DNA from: an uncultured Lacinutrix sp.
GTDB lineage: Bacteria > Bacteroidota > Bacteroidia > Flavobacteriales > Flavobacteriaceae
Direction: 5' to 3'
NCBI RefSeq assembly: GCF_947500605.1
Contig: NZ_CANMSJ010000002.1
Coordinates: forward strand, 248,001 to 312,000
DNA length: 64,000 bases
Shown here: piece by piece, positions 41,090 to 50,039 of the stretch
How positions within the stretch are numbered: the first letter of the stretch is position 1
Layout of the letters: every line of letters starts with the position of its first letter
Notes under the pieces: model-generated
Database searches by the model: none
The model's input: the letters and a program-made list of their open reading frames with translations, nothing else
Told to the model about the DNA's origin: nothing
Made by a program: the position numbers and the translations under genes

Positions 41090-42640
41090 TTATAGATCAA
41101 ATTTAATACCTTGAGCCAAAGGCAATTCGTCTGAATAATTTACTGTATTTGTTTGTCTTCTCATGTAAACTTTCCAAGCATCAGATCCAGACTCACGTCC
41201 ACCACCTGTTTCTTTTTCACCACCAAAAGCACCACCAATTTCGGCACCAGAAGTTCCAATATTTACATTAGCAATACCACAATCTGAACCAGCGAATGAC
41301 AAGAACTTTTCAGCTTCTTTTAATTCGTTTGTCATAATTGCAGAAGACAATCCTTGTGCAACACCATTTTGAGTATCGATAGCATTTTCAACGTCTCCAG
41401 AATATTTTATTAAATATAAAACAGGAGCAAAAGTTTCAGACTGTACGATTTCGAAATCATTTTCAGCCTCAATAATTGCTGGTTTTACGTAACATCCAGA
41501 TTCAAATCCTTCACCTTCTAAAACACCACCTTCTACTAATACGTTCCCACCTTCAGCTTTAGCTTTTTCAATTGCAGCTAAATAAGTGTTAACAGAGTCT
41601 TTATCTATTAATGGTCCGATATGATTTTTTTCATCTAAAGGATTACCAATTGTTAATTGCCCATAAGCTCCAACAATAGCATCTCTTACTTTATCGTAAA
41701 CCGATTCGTGTATAATTAATCTTCTTGTAGATGTACAACGTTGTCCACAAGTTCCTACAGCACCAAAAACAGCACCAGGAACAACTACTTTTAAATCTGC
41801 AGTTGGCGTAATAATAATTGCATTATTCCCTCCTAACTCTAATAAAGATTTTCCAAAACGTTCTGCAACTGTTGCACCAACAATACGTCCCATTCTTGTA
41901 GAACCTGTAGCAGATATTAATGGAATTCTATGATCTGTAGTCATCATTTCTCCTACTTTGTAGTCTCCATTAATGATACAAGAAATGCCTTCTGGCAAGT
42001 TATTTTCTTTTAAAACCTCAGCAATTATGTTTTGACAAGCAATAGAACAAAGCGGTGCTTTTTCTGAAGCTTTCCAAACACAAACATCACCACAAACCCA
42101 TGCTAAAGCTGTATTCCAAGCCCAAACTGCAACTGGGAAGTTAAATGCAGAAATAATACCAACAACACCTATAGAATGCCATTGCTCACGCATAACGTGA
42201 CCTGGACGTTCAGATGGAATTGTTTGCCCATTTAATTGTCTAGATAAACCTACTGCGAAATCACAGATGTCAATCATTTCTTGAACCTCTCCATAACCTT
42301 CTTGCAAAGATTTTCCCATTTCGTAAGAAACTAACTTTCCTAAAGGTTCTTTTAATTCTCTTAATTTATTTCCAAACTGACGCACAATCTCACCTCTTTG
42401 AGGCGCTGGCATTGCTCTAAAAGATGTAAATGCAGCTGTTGCTGATTCCATTACTTTCTCGTAGTCTGCTTTTGTAGTTGTTGTAACTTTTCCAATTAAA
42501 GAACCATCTGTTGGTGAAAATGAAGAAATTGCCTCTCCACTACCAAAGTTATTAGAACCTGTAGATGTTCCATCGTTTACTTCTTTAACACCTAATTGTT
42601 TTAGTGCTTCTTTTATTCCGAAATCAGCTGAAATTGCCAT
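41090..42640 (-). CDS. ALDH7 (antiquitin)-type aldehyde dehydrogenase, probable alpha-aminoadipic semialdehyde dehydrogenase
   Basis: This NAD-dependent dehydrogenase probably oxidises alpha-aminoadipic semialdehyde/piperideine-6-carboxylate in lysine degradation. The 516-residue length is normal. Catalytic residues are present: N167 (FNFP), E268 (LELGG) and C302 (GQRCTSTRR). The C-terminal text NIGTSGAEIGGAFGGEKETGGGRESGSDAWK is the ALDH7/antiquitin hallmark, distinguishing it from betaine or succinic semialdehyde dehydrogenases. It is monocistronic with its own terminator. No other lysine catabolic gene is adjacent, so the physiological substrate is inferred from the subfamily. Confidence 0.93.
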   Translation of the reverse strand: MAISADFGIKEALKQLGVKEVNDGTSTGSNNFGSGEAISSFSPTDGSLIGKVTTTTKADYEKVMESATAAFTSFRAMPAPQRGEIVRQFGNKLRELKEPLGKLVSYEMGKSLQEGYGEVQEMIDICDFAVGLSRQLNGQTIPSERPGHVMREQWHSIGVVGIISAFNFPVAVWAWNTALAWVCGDVCVWKASEKAPLCSIACQNIIAEVLKENNLPEGISCIINGDYKVGEMMTTDHRIPLISATGSTRMGRIVGATVAERFGKSLLELGGNNAIIITPTADLKVVVPGAVFGAVGTCGQRCTSTRRLIIHESVYDKVRDAIVGAYGQLTIGNPLDEKNHIGPLIDKDSVNTYLAAIEKAKAEGGNVLVEGGVLEGEGFESGCYVKPAIIEAENDFEIVQSETFAPVLYLIKYSGDVENAIDTQNGVAQGLSSAIMTNELKEAEKFLSFAGSDCGIANVNIGTSGAEIGGAFGGEKETGGGRESGSDAWKVYMRRQTNTVNYSDELPLAQGIKFDL

Positions 42641-42990
42641 AATATATCTTGAATTTTTAAGAATTATTAAATTTTTAGCGAATATACTAATAAATCTATG
42701 TTTTTAAGGTTATAACTTTCTTAAAAATAGTAACTTTATTGCGGCTAATAGTCGAACCTAAAAACAAAGAAAAATAACGCTCTACAATCCCTTTCTTCAT
42801 AGAGTAAAGCAACGTATTTAGTTTTTTAAAGATGACACCTAAGGCTATTAAAATTTACTAATAAAAAAATTTAACAAAAACATAACAATTAACCAAAGAC
42901 TAAATACAAACTTTCTAGCGTAATTATATTAATAAGAATACTCTTACCTGTTTTCTTCCATCGTTATTAATCTTTAAAACCAACACTCCT
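42641..42990. other. 350-bp divergent intergenic region
   Basis: No gene or RNA is recognised. It is very AT-rich and separates the aldehyde dehydrogenase (minus) from the alpha-2-macroglobulin gene (plus), so it should hold both promoters. A minus-strand TATATTCG at 42679-42686 is one base off the -7 consensus. I found no exact match for the plus-strand gene. Confidence 0.5.
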
Positions 42991-45900
42991 ATGCAATTAA
43001 AATCAATTTTTGCCCTAATTCTCTGTATCGCTCTAGCACAGTCTTGTAAGAAAAAGGTAACCGAAACCGACAACCTTTTTAAGTTTAAAGACTACATAAG
43101 CTACACAACTTCTGGTTTAGTTTCTAAAACTAGTAGTGTTCAAATTAGCTTAGCTAAAGAAGTTGAAGCATGGGAAGTTGGCAACGAAATTGATGCTAGC
43201 ATAATCTCCATTTTACCTAATGTTTCTGGAAATTTAAAAGTAGCCAATAAACACGCTTTAACTTTTACACCTAACGAAAATTTAAAACCAGACACAGAAT
43301 ATTCGGTAACCGTAAAATTAGATAAGATTTACAACGATATGCCTTCTGGTTTTTCAGAATATACTTTTCAATTTAAAACCATAGCACCAAACTTTAATGT
43401 AAGCACAAACAATTTACAATCTTACGACAAGGAATGGCAATATTTATTAGGTGTTGTAAAATCTGCAGATAATATTACCACAGATCAAGCAAAGGAATTA
43501 ATTGAAGCATCACAAGGAGGAAGACAATTAAACATAGAATGGAACGAAGAGCGCGTACCTGCAAGAGCTTTCGAATTTAAAATTGATAGCATAAGTCGTA
43601 AAATTGAGGATAGTGAAATTTTAGTAAAATGGAATGGAAAAGCAATAGACGCAGATAATTCTGGTGAAAACACAGTTATTATACCTGGTAAAAACAACTT
43701 TACGATTACCAAAATAGATGTTGTACAAAATCCAGAACAATATCTTTCTATTAATTTTTCTGATCCTATTAAAAAACAGCAAAATTTTGATGGCTTAGTA
43801 ACTATTCAAAATACAAAAAACCCAAAATACATTGTAGATGGTAATGTTTTAAAAGCCTATCCAGATTCTAAAATAACAGGAAATGTTCAAGTAGATATTT
43901 TTCAAGGCATAAAAAACACGGAAGGTTATAAATTGAAAAAACCTTTTTCTGAAACCATTTCTTTCGAAGAAGTTAAACCTCAAGTAAGATTAGTAAATAG
44001 CGGTGTAATACTACCAAACTCACAAGAATTAAAATTTAATTTTGAAGCCGTAAACCTTAAAAAAGTAGACTTAAGGGTTATTAAAATATACGAAGACAAT
44101 GTGCTCCAGTTTTTACAAGACAACGAGTTACAAGGCGGTAATAACAACAGCATAAAACAAGTTGGTAGAAGAATAGCAAAACAAACGATTACCCTAGTAA
44201 ATGACGGCGTAGAAAACACTGGCAAATGGAAAACCTACAGTGCAGATCTTTCTAAAATATTTAATGCAGATCCTGGTGCGCTTTATAGAATAGAACTAAG
44301 CTTTAAAAAGGACTATTCTTTTTACGATTGCTCTGTAAACCAAAACATAACAAATTCTGAAGATAATGACGATTACTACGAAGACGAGTATTACGAAGAG
44401 GATTACTACGGAGATTATAATGAAAGCACAACCGAAGACGACGACCTTCGTGAAGAAGAATACTGGGATAACATAACTTACAGGTACAGAAGTAGAAACT
44501 ATAACTGGAGAGAATACGACAACCCATGTCACGATGCTTATTATAACGAAGATCGCGAAGTGTCTCAAAATTTATTAGCATCAAACCTAGGTGTTATTGT
44601 AAAAAAAGGCGCAAATAACAATTACTACTTTGCGGTAACAAACATATTAAATACCAATATTGAAGCTGGCGCTAAAATAACATTATACAACTACCAACAA
44701 CAAGAGATTTCTAGTACAACAACAGACCAAGAAGGTTTAGCAAAAATAGAAACTAATAGTCATGCTTCATTTGTAATTGTAAGCAAAGGCAACAACAAAA
44801 CATATATTAAACTAAGGGACGGACAAGCTTTATCCCTTAGTAAGTTCGATGTTTCTGGAAACCATTTACAGCGCGGTCTTAAAGGCTATATTTATGGCGA
44901 ACGTGGTGTTTGGAGACCTGGAGACTCACTTCACCTTACATTTATACTAGACGATAATGGTAACAAATTACCTAAAGGTCATCCTGTAAAAATGGAAGTT
45001 ACAGATCCTAATGGCAAATTAGCTTACAAGAAAATAACTAGCGAAAGTGTTAACGATTTTTACACCTTTACAGTACCAACTTCTACCAATAACAAAACAG
45101 GTAATTGGAACGCTAAAGTAAGTGTTGGTGGCGCTACTTTTTACAAAGGTTTAAAAGTTGAAACAGTAAAACCAAACCGATTAAAAATTAAAGTAGATTT
45201 TAAAGATGAAATACTCTCTGGTAGCGAAGCATTAAAGGGAACACTTAATGTAAACTGGTTACATGGAGCACCTGCCAAAAATGTTAAAACCGAAATTAAA
45301 GCAAAATTTAGCAACGCATATTATCCTTTTAAAAACTACAAAGAGTATGTGTTTAGAGATCCTTCGCGTTCTTTTTCTCAAGAAGAATTAAATGTTTTTG
45401 AAGGTAATGTAGATGAAGACGGTTTTACTGAAATCAAGAACAAACTAAGTGTAGGACAAAACGCACCCGGAATGTTAAACGTACAATTTTTAGTACGTGC
45501 TTTCGAGAATGGCGGCGATTTCTCTATGGATGCTTTTACAAAACAATATGCACCATACAAATCTTTTGTAGGACTGCGTTCACCTAAAGGTCGCGCTTAC
45601 GATTCTTTTTATACCGACGAAAACCAAACCTTTGATATTGTTGTAGTAGACGATCAAGGAAATCCTATAAAAAGAAACGGATTAGAAGTAAAAGTTTATA
45701 AAGTAGAATGGCGCTGGTGGTGGAACTCATCTTACGACAATTTATCAAAATACACATCGAGCTCGTTCCACAAACCTTTTATTAGCAGTAAACTAAATAC
45801 AGATTCCAAAGGAAAAGCAAGCTTAACTATTAATGTTCCTGAAGAAGAAGGCGGACGTTATCTAATTCGTGTTTACGATCCTAAAAGTGGTCACGCTACA

Positions 45901-48573
45901 GGTCGCACAGCTTATTTTTACAAAAATTGGTGGAAAAAACAACCAAGCGGAGACAAAGAAGCTGCTAAAATGTTAGTTTTTTCAGCAGATAAAGAGAACT
46001 ACAATGTTGGTGAAACAGCAAAAATAACATTCCCATCAGGAACAGAAGGTCGTGCATTAATTTCTATAGAAAACGGCACAGAAGTTATTGAGTACAAATG
46101 GGTAAAAACAAAAGCAGGAGAAACTGTTGTAAATATTCCTATTACTAAAGCAATGGCACCAAATGTGTTTGTAAACATTTCATTATTACAACCACACGCT
46201 CAAACTGCTAACGATTTACCATTACGTTTATATGGTGTAATCCCAATTCTAGTTGAAGATCCAAACACTAAACTAGAACCAGAAATTAGAATGCCTAGCG
46301 TTTTACGTCCAGAGGAAGAGTTTACGGTTATTGTTTCAGAAAAAAACAATAAAGCCATGACTTATACCATTGCAATGGTAGAAGAAGGTTTACTCGATTT
46401 AACTCGATTTAAAACACCAAATGCGTGGTCTGCCTTTTACGCTAGAGAAGCTTTAGGTGTAAAAACATGGGATATTTATGATGATGTTATTGGCGCTTAT
46501 AGCGGAAGTATAGATCAAATATTCGCTATTGGTGGAGATGGAAGTGCCGCAGATGGAAAAAATAAAAAAGCAAACCGTTTCAAGCCTGTAGTAAAAGTAC
46601 TAGGTCCTTTTAAAATGGAAGCTGGCGGAAGAAAAACGCACAGCATTAAAATGCCAAATTATATTGGAGCTGTAAGAACAATGGTTGTTGCAGGTAATAC
46701 TAAAACTGAAGCTTATGGAAGTACAGACAAATCTGTAGAAGTTAAAAAGCCATTAATGGTTTTAGCAACATTGCCAAGAAAATTAAGTCCTGGTGAAAAA
46801 GTAACACTTCCTATTACTGTTTTTGCAATGGAGCCTAATATTAAAAATGTTGATATTGAACTTAAATTAAGTAACGGCATTAAAATAATTGGTGAGCAAT
46901 CTAAAAAACTAACTTTCGCTAAACCAGATGAGCAAATGGCTTATTTTGAGTTAGACGTAAGTCAGGCAAACGGCATAAATACTGTAGAAGTTATTGCTAC
47001 TGGAAATGGAGAAAAATCAACCTACAAAGTAGAATTAGATGTTGAAAATGTAAACCCAATTAGTTCTAAGGCGCTAGAGCAAACACTAGAAAAATCAGCC
47101 TCAGCTAGTCTCGATTTCGATACGTTTGGAGTAGTTAATTCAAATAGTGCAACGGTTGAGTTTTCAACTATGCCACCAATGGATTTCTCTCGTAGACTTC
47201 AATATTTAGTACAATATCCTCATGGTTGTGTAGAACAAACGACGTCAGGAGTGTTTCCGCAGTTATATTTAAATGAGATTTTTGATATTCCGTTAAAGAA
47301 AAAACAAGAAATTCAATCTAATATCGAAAGTGGAATTAAACGTCTCGGAAATTTCCAAAGACCAAATGGTGGCATGTCTTACTGGATGGGAGAAAATAAT
47401 GCTAACGATTGGGGAACAAGTTATTCTGGACACTTTATGATTGAAGCCGAAAAACTAGGATTCGTTCTTCCGCTTACTTTTAAAAGCAATTGGATTAAGT
47501 ACCAAAAAGAAGCCGCCAGAAGCTGGAGACCAAGCTACAAAACATATAATAGCGATTTAGCACAAGCCTACAGATTATACACATTAGCTTTAGCAGGAAG
47601 CCCAGATTTAGGAGCAATGAACAGACTTAAAGAGTTTAGTGAAATCTCTAACGAAGCAAAATGGAGATTAGCAGCTGCTTATGCATTAGCAGGACAAACA
47701 GAAGCTAGTAAAGCTATTTCTAAAACAGCAAACATAGAGTTTCAAGCACCTAGACATAATTACTACACTTATGGATCTATAGATAGAAATCGTGCCATGG
47801 CATTAGAGACTATGGTTTTAACCAAAGATTCTAGAATGAAAGAATTATCTAAAACTTTAGCAAAAGATCTTTCAAGTAACCGTTGGATGAGTACACAAAC
47901 TACAGCCTACAGTTTACTTGCTATGTCGAAAATGGTTAAAGAAAACGGAGGAAAATCTCTTGATTTAGAATATACTATAAATGGTAAAACCGAAAGCATA
48001 AATACCAAGAGCGCTATTGCACAAAGAGAACTAAAAATTAACGATGGTAATAATAAATTAAGCTTTAAAAACAAACAAGGCAATGTTGTTTATGTTCGTG
48101 TTTTAAATTCAGGAAAACTACCTCTAGGAGAAGAGCTAGTAGAGCAAAGAGGCTTAAGCACAAGTGTTGTTTATAAAGATTTAAAAGGAAATACTATAGA
48201 AATAGACAACCTAAAACAAGGTCAAGATTTTGTTGCAACAGTAACGGTTTCAAATCTTAAAAACGAACGTGTTACAGATGTTGCATTAACTCAAATATTT
48301 CCTTCTGGTTGGGAAATTGTAAACACTCGATTTACCGCCTTTGGAAATGCCGCTAAAAGAAGCGATGCGCGTTTTACAGACATTCGAGATGATAGAGTTA
48401 ATTTCTATTTCGATTTAAACAAAAAAGGACAGTATGGAACCAATACATTTAATGTTATGCTAAACGCATCGTATTTAGGAACCTACTATTTACCAGGAGC
48501 TCAAGCCGAAGCAATGTACGATAACGAGTTTCTAGTACGTACAAAAGGAAAATGGGTAACTGTAGAAAAGTAA
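42991..48573 (+). CDS. Bacterial alpha-2-macroglobulin lipoprotein with thioester
   Basis: This is a huge envelope lipoprotein (1860 residues) that traps proteases, thought to protect the periplasm. Lipid Cys19 (AQSC) is followed by several macroglobulin beta domains. The family pattern WRPGDSLHLTFILDD appears at about 640, and AMVEEGLLDLTRFKTPNAW near 1130. The thioester motif G-C-V-E-Q lies at C1413-Q1416, so covalent trapping chemistry is preserved, and alpha/alpha-toroid repeats follow (GMSYWMGENNANDWGTSY). Residues 455-494 are an unusual insertion with 20 Asp/Glu and 8 Tyr out of 40. As in E. coli YfhM/PbpC, a PBP1C gene lies downstream. Confidence 0.95.
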   Translation: MQLKSIFALILCIALAQSCKKKVTETDNLFKFKDYISYTTSGLVSKTSSVQISLAKEVEAWEVGNEIDASIISILPNVSGNLKVANKHALTFTPNENLKPDTEYSVTVKLDKIYNDMPSGFSEYTFQFKTIAPNFNVSTNNLQSYDKEWQYLLGVVKSADNITTDQAKELIEASQGGRQLNIEWNEERVPARAFEFKIDSISRKIEDSEILVKWNGKAIDADNSGENTVIIPGKNNFTITKIDVVQNPEQYLSINFSDPIKKQQNFDGLVTIQNTKNPKYIVDGNVLKAYPDSKITGNVQVDIFQGIKNTEGYKLKKPFSETISFEEVKPQVRLVNSGVILPNSQELKFNFEAVNLKKVDLRVIKIYEDNVLQFLQDNELQGGNNNSIKQVGRRIAKQTITLVNDGVENTGKWKTYSADLSKIFNADPGALYRIELSFKKDYSFYDCSVNQNITNSEDNDDYYEDEYYEEDYYGDYNESTTEDDDLREEEYWDNITYRYRSRNYNWREYDNPCHDAYYNEDREVSQNLLASNLGVIVKKGANNNYYFAVTNILNTNIEAGAKITLYNYQQQEISSTTTDQEGLAKIETNSHASFVIVSKGNNKTYIKLRDGQALSLSKFDVSGNHLQRGLKGYIYGERGVWRPGDSLHLTFILDDNGNKLPKGHPVKMEVTDPNGKLAYKKITSESVNDFYTFTVPTSTNNKTGNWNAKVSVGGATFYKGLKVETVKPNRLKIKVDFKDEILSGSEALKGTLNVNWLHGAPAKNVKTEIKAKFSNAYYPFKNYKEYVFRDPSRSFSQEELNVFEGNVDEDGFTEIKNKLSVGQNAPGMLNVQFLVRAFENGGDFSMDAFTKQYAPYKSFVGLRSPKGRAYDSFYTDENQTFDIVVVDDQGNPIKRNGLEVKVYKVEWRWWWNSSYDNLSKYTSSSFHKPFISSKLNTDSKGKASLTINVPEEEGGRYLIRVYDPKSGHATGRTAYFYKNWWKKQPSGDKEAAKMLVFSADKENYNVGETAKITFPSGTEGRALISIENGTEVIEYKWVKTKAGETVVNIPITKAMAPNVFVNISLLQPHAQTANDLPLRLYGVIPILVEDPNTKLEPEIRMPSVLRPEEEFTVIVSEKNNKAMTYTIAMVEEGLLDLTRFKTPNAWSAFYAREALGVKTWDIYDDVIGAYSGSIDQIFAIGGDGSAADGKNKKANRFKPVVKVLGPFKMEAGGRKTHSIKMPNYIGAVRTMVVAGNTKTEAYGSTDKSVEVKKPLMVLATLPRKLSPGEKVTLPITVFAMEPNIKNVDIELKLSNGIKIIGEQSKKLTFAKPDEQMAYFELDVSQANGINTVEVIATGNGEKSTYKVELDVENVNPISSKALEQTLEKSASASLDFDTFGVVNSNSATVEFSTMPPMDFSRRLQYLVQYPHGCVEQTTSGVFPQLYLNEIFDIPLKKKQEIQSNIESGIKRLGNFQRPNGGMSYWMGENNANDWGTSYSGHFMIEAEKLGFVLPLTFKSNWIKYQKEAARSWRPSYKTYNSDLAQAYRLYTLALAGSPDLGAMNRLKEFSEISNEAKWRLAAAYALAGQTEASKAISKTANIEFQAPRHNYYTYGSIDRNRAMALETMVLTKDSRMKELSKTLAKDLSSNRWMSTQTTAYSLLAMSKMVKENGGKSLDLEYTINGKTESINTKSAIAQRELKINDGNNKLSFKNKQGNVVYVRVLNSGKLPLGEELVEQRGLSTSVVYKDLKGNTIEIDNLKQGQDFVATVTVSNLKNERVTDVALTQIFPSGWEIVNTRFTAFGNAAKRSDARFTDIRDDRVNFYFDLNKKGQYGTNTFNVMLNASYLGTYYLPGAQAEAMYDNEFLVRTKGKWVTVEK

Positions 48574-48577
48574 TTTA

Positions 48578-48597
48578 ATTCCTGCGAAAGCAGGAAT
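48578..48597 (+). repeat. Stem-loop family member 4 (after the macroglobulin gene)
   Basis: ATTCCTGC-GAAA-GCAGGAAT is a perfect 8-bp stem with a GNRA loop, starting 5 nt after the stop codon. It has no T-run and is 128 nt from the next start, so unlike the other members it lies at a 3' end. Its orientation is inverted relative to them. Confidence 0.6.
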
Positions 48598-48725
48598 CTA
48601 AGATAAAAAAACCAATATGATTTGAATATGAATATTAATAAAGGACGCTTTATTTACAACACTTTCAAGTGATAACAAACCAACTAGAATGTTTAAATGT
48701 CATATTAATTTTAAAACAACACATT

Positions 48726-49589
48726 ATGAAAACGACAAAACATTTTATCACAGCAATTTTATTATTATTCGTAGCATTTTGCTACAGTCAAGATTATGCG
48801 TATGTAAACGCAGATAGCGGTTTAACCGTTAGAGAAAGACCAGATATTGGAGCCTCAAAATTAGGCAAGCTTATGTACAATGAAGCTGTTGAGGTAATAG
48901 AGAAAACCGATGTAAAATTGGTTGTAATAGACCAAGGCAATAAAGTTTCTGGAGAATGGGTGAAAATAAAAATGAATGGTTACCAAGACTTAAAAGGCTA
49001 TGTTTTTAATGGTTTTTTATCTAAAAATAAGCTAGCGAAAATTGTTAATATAAAACTCACAGAAGCAGATATTCACATTAAAAACCTTTCCATTTATAAT
49101 GACGACGAGCTTTTAGATCTAACAACTAATAATAGTCTAAATATTGGAATACATGTAAAAAACACACCTGGCAAAAAAACCATTGAAGTTAAAAACAACA
49201 ACTATAAGAGTGTGAAAATTTTACAACGCTACCAAAACACTTTAAATATTATAGGTGAAGATTTACGTTGTGATTTATCTGAATGGAAACAATATGAATC
49301 TGAATGGAAACCAATCAAAAAAATTAATAATACAAGATTTCAAACATTAACTTACACTGAAGCTGATGCAAAACAATTTGTTCCAATTTCTATCGAAAAT
49401 TTAAAAGCAATTGTAACAGAAAAATGTGGAGAAGATTGGTCTAAACGCATTGATAAAATTTCTAATATCAATCAATTTCCTATTAGTGTCGACACAAATG
49501 AAGTATTCTTAAAATTTATCTTAACCGATTTTGATGATAATGTTACAGAAAAAACAGTAACCTTTACAGTACCAAAACACGAGAAATAA
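48726..49589 (+). CDS. Secreted SH3-domain protein
   Basis: This 287-residue protein has a signal peptide (MKTTKHFITAILLLFVAFCYSQ) and a bacterial SH3 domain at about 23-105 (DYAYVNADSGLTVRERPDIGASKLGKL, GEWVKIKMNGYQDLKGYVFNGFLS), which typically binds peptidoglycan or peptides. The remaining 180 residues are not recognised. I chose the ATG at 48726, because an upstream in-frame ATG (48669) would put 19 polar residues before the signal peptide. Its place between the macroglobulin and PBP1C genes suggests a cell-wall-related role. Confidence 0.82.
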   Translation: MKTTKHFITAILLLFVAFCYSQDYAYVNADSGLTVRERPDIGASKLGKLMYNEAVEVIEKTDVKLVVIDQGNKVSGEWVKIKMNGYQDLKGYVFNGFLSKNKLAKIVNIKLTEADIHIKNLSIYNDDELLDLTTNNSLNIGIHVKNTPGKKTIEVKNNNYKSVKILQRYQNTLNIIGEDLRCDLSEWKQYESEWKPIKKINNTRFQTLTYTEADAKQFVPISIENLKAIVTEKCGEDWSKRIDKISNINQFPISVDTNEVFLKFILTDFDDNVTEKTVTFTVPKHEK

Positions 49590-49616
49590 ACACAACTATT
49601 TCATAGAAAATAAATT

Positions 49617-49925
49617 ATGAACAATTTTAAACCATACTACGCAGTGATCTTTACTTCTACCAGAACTGAAGGCGACAACGGTTATAACGACATGGCAGAT
49701 TTAATGGAAACTTTAGCTAAAAAACAAAACGGTTTTATAAGCATAGATTCTGCTAAAAACGAAGTAGGAATCACTGTTAGTTATTGGGAAAGCTTACAAG
49801 CAATACAACATTGGAAACAACAAACCGATCATGCTTTAGCACAACAAAAAGGAATAAAAGACTGGTACAAATGGTATAATGTGCGTATTTGCAAAGTAGA
49901 ACGTGAATATGAGTTTAATAAATAA
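49617..49925 (+). CDS. Antibiotic biosynthesis monooxygenase (ABM)-fold protein
   Basis: This 102-residue cytoplasmic protein has the dimeric ferredoxin-like ABM fold: YYAVIFTSTRTEGDNGYNDMADLMETLAKKQNGFISIDSA, then GITVSYWESLQAIQHWKQQTDHALAQQKG. The S-Y-W-x-S and W-x-x-x-x-H-A motifs are typical of the YgiN/ABM enzyme families, which include haem- and quinol-acting monooxygenases as well as proteins of unknown role. The substrate is unknown. It sits 27 nt after the SH3 gene, so it is probably cotranscribed with it. Confidence 0.88.
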   Translation: MNNFKPYYAVIFTSTRTEGDNGYNDMADLMETLAKKQNGFISIDSAKNEVGITVSYWESLQAIQHWKQQTDHALAQQKGIKDWYKWYNVRICKVEREYEFNK

Positions 49926-49932
49926 TTCAGCT

Positions 49933-49998
49933 CTCCTCTTATTTTAAGAGGACAATGAATTATAATTTTCACTAAAAGGAAATTATAATAAAGAGGAG
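49933..49998 (+). promoter_or_regulatory. Competing stem-loops in the pbpC leader
   Basis: A local hairpin TCCTCTT-ATTTT-AAGAGGA (49934-49940 and 49946-49952) competes with a long-range 8-bp stem CTCCTCTT/AAGAGGAG (49933-49940 and 49991-49998). The latter encloses a 12-bp stem at 49959-49970/49978-49989 with one G-T pair. The long-range stem would hide the GAGGAG at 49993-49998. This is an attenuator-like layout, though a decayed intergenic repeat is an alternative. Confidence 0.45.
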
Positions 49999-50003
49999 TT
50001 AAT

Positions 50004-50039
50004 ATGATAAGATTTCTGTCTTTGCAGGAACTAAAATGA
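50004..50039 (+). CDS. Possible 11-codon leader peptide overlapping the pbpC start
   Basis: A GAGGAG sequence 5 nt upstream is followed by an ATG at 50004. The short frame reads MIRFLSLQELK and its TGA stop (50037-50039) overlaps the pbpC ATG in an ATGA. Such an overlap is a classic layout for translational coupling. The frame passes through stem-loop family member 5, so it may be accidental. There is no evidence of translation. Confidence 0.3.
   Translation: MIRFLSLQELK
50013..50030 (+). repeat. Leader stem-loop, family member 5 (before pbpC)
   Basis: TTTCTGT-CTTT-GCAGGAA forms a 7-bp stem with two G-T pairs and ends 5 nt before the pbpC ATG. It is in the same orientation as the members at 33493 and 34452. 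Confidence 0.5.

Noticed and set aside
44296-44584. Two antisense open frames opposite the acidic region of the macroglobulin gene
   Set aside because: They arise from the Asp/Glu/Tyr codon bias of the sense strand and have no independent promoter or recognisable domain.
49992-49998. Ordinary Shine-Dalgarno sequence for pbpC itself
   Set aside because: GAGGAG is nearly 40 nt upstream of the pbpC ATG, too far to serve it directly; it only fits the short leader frame.
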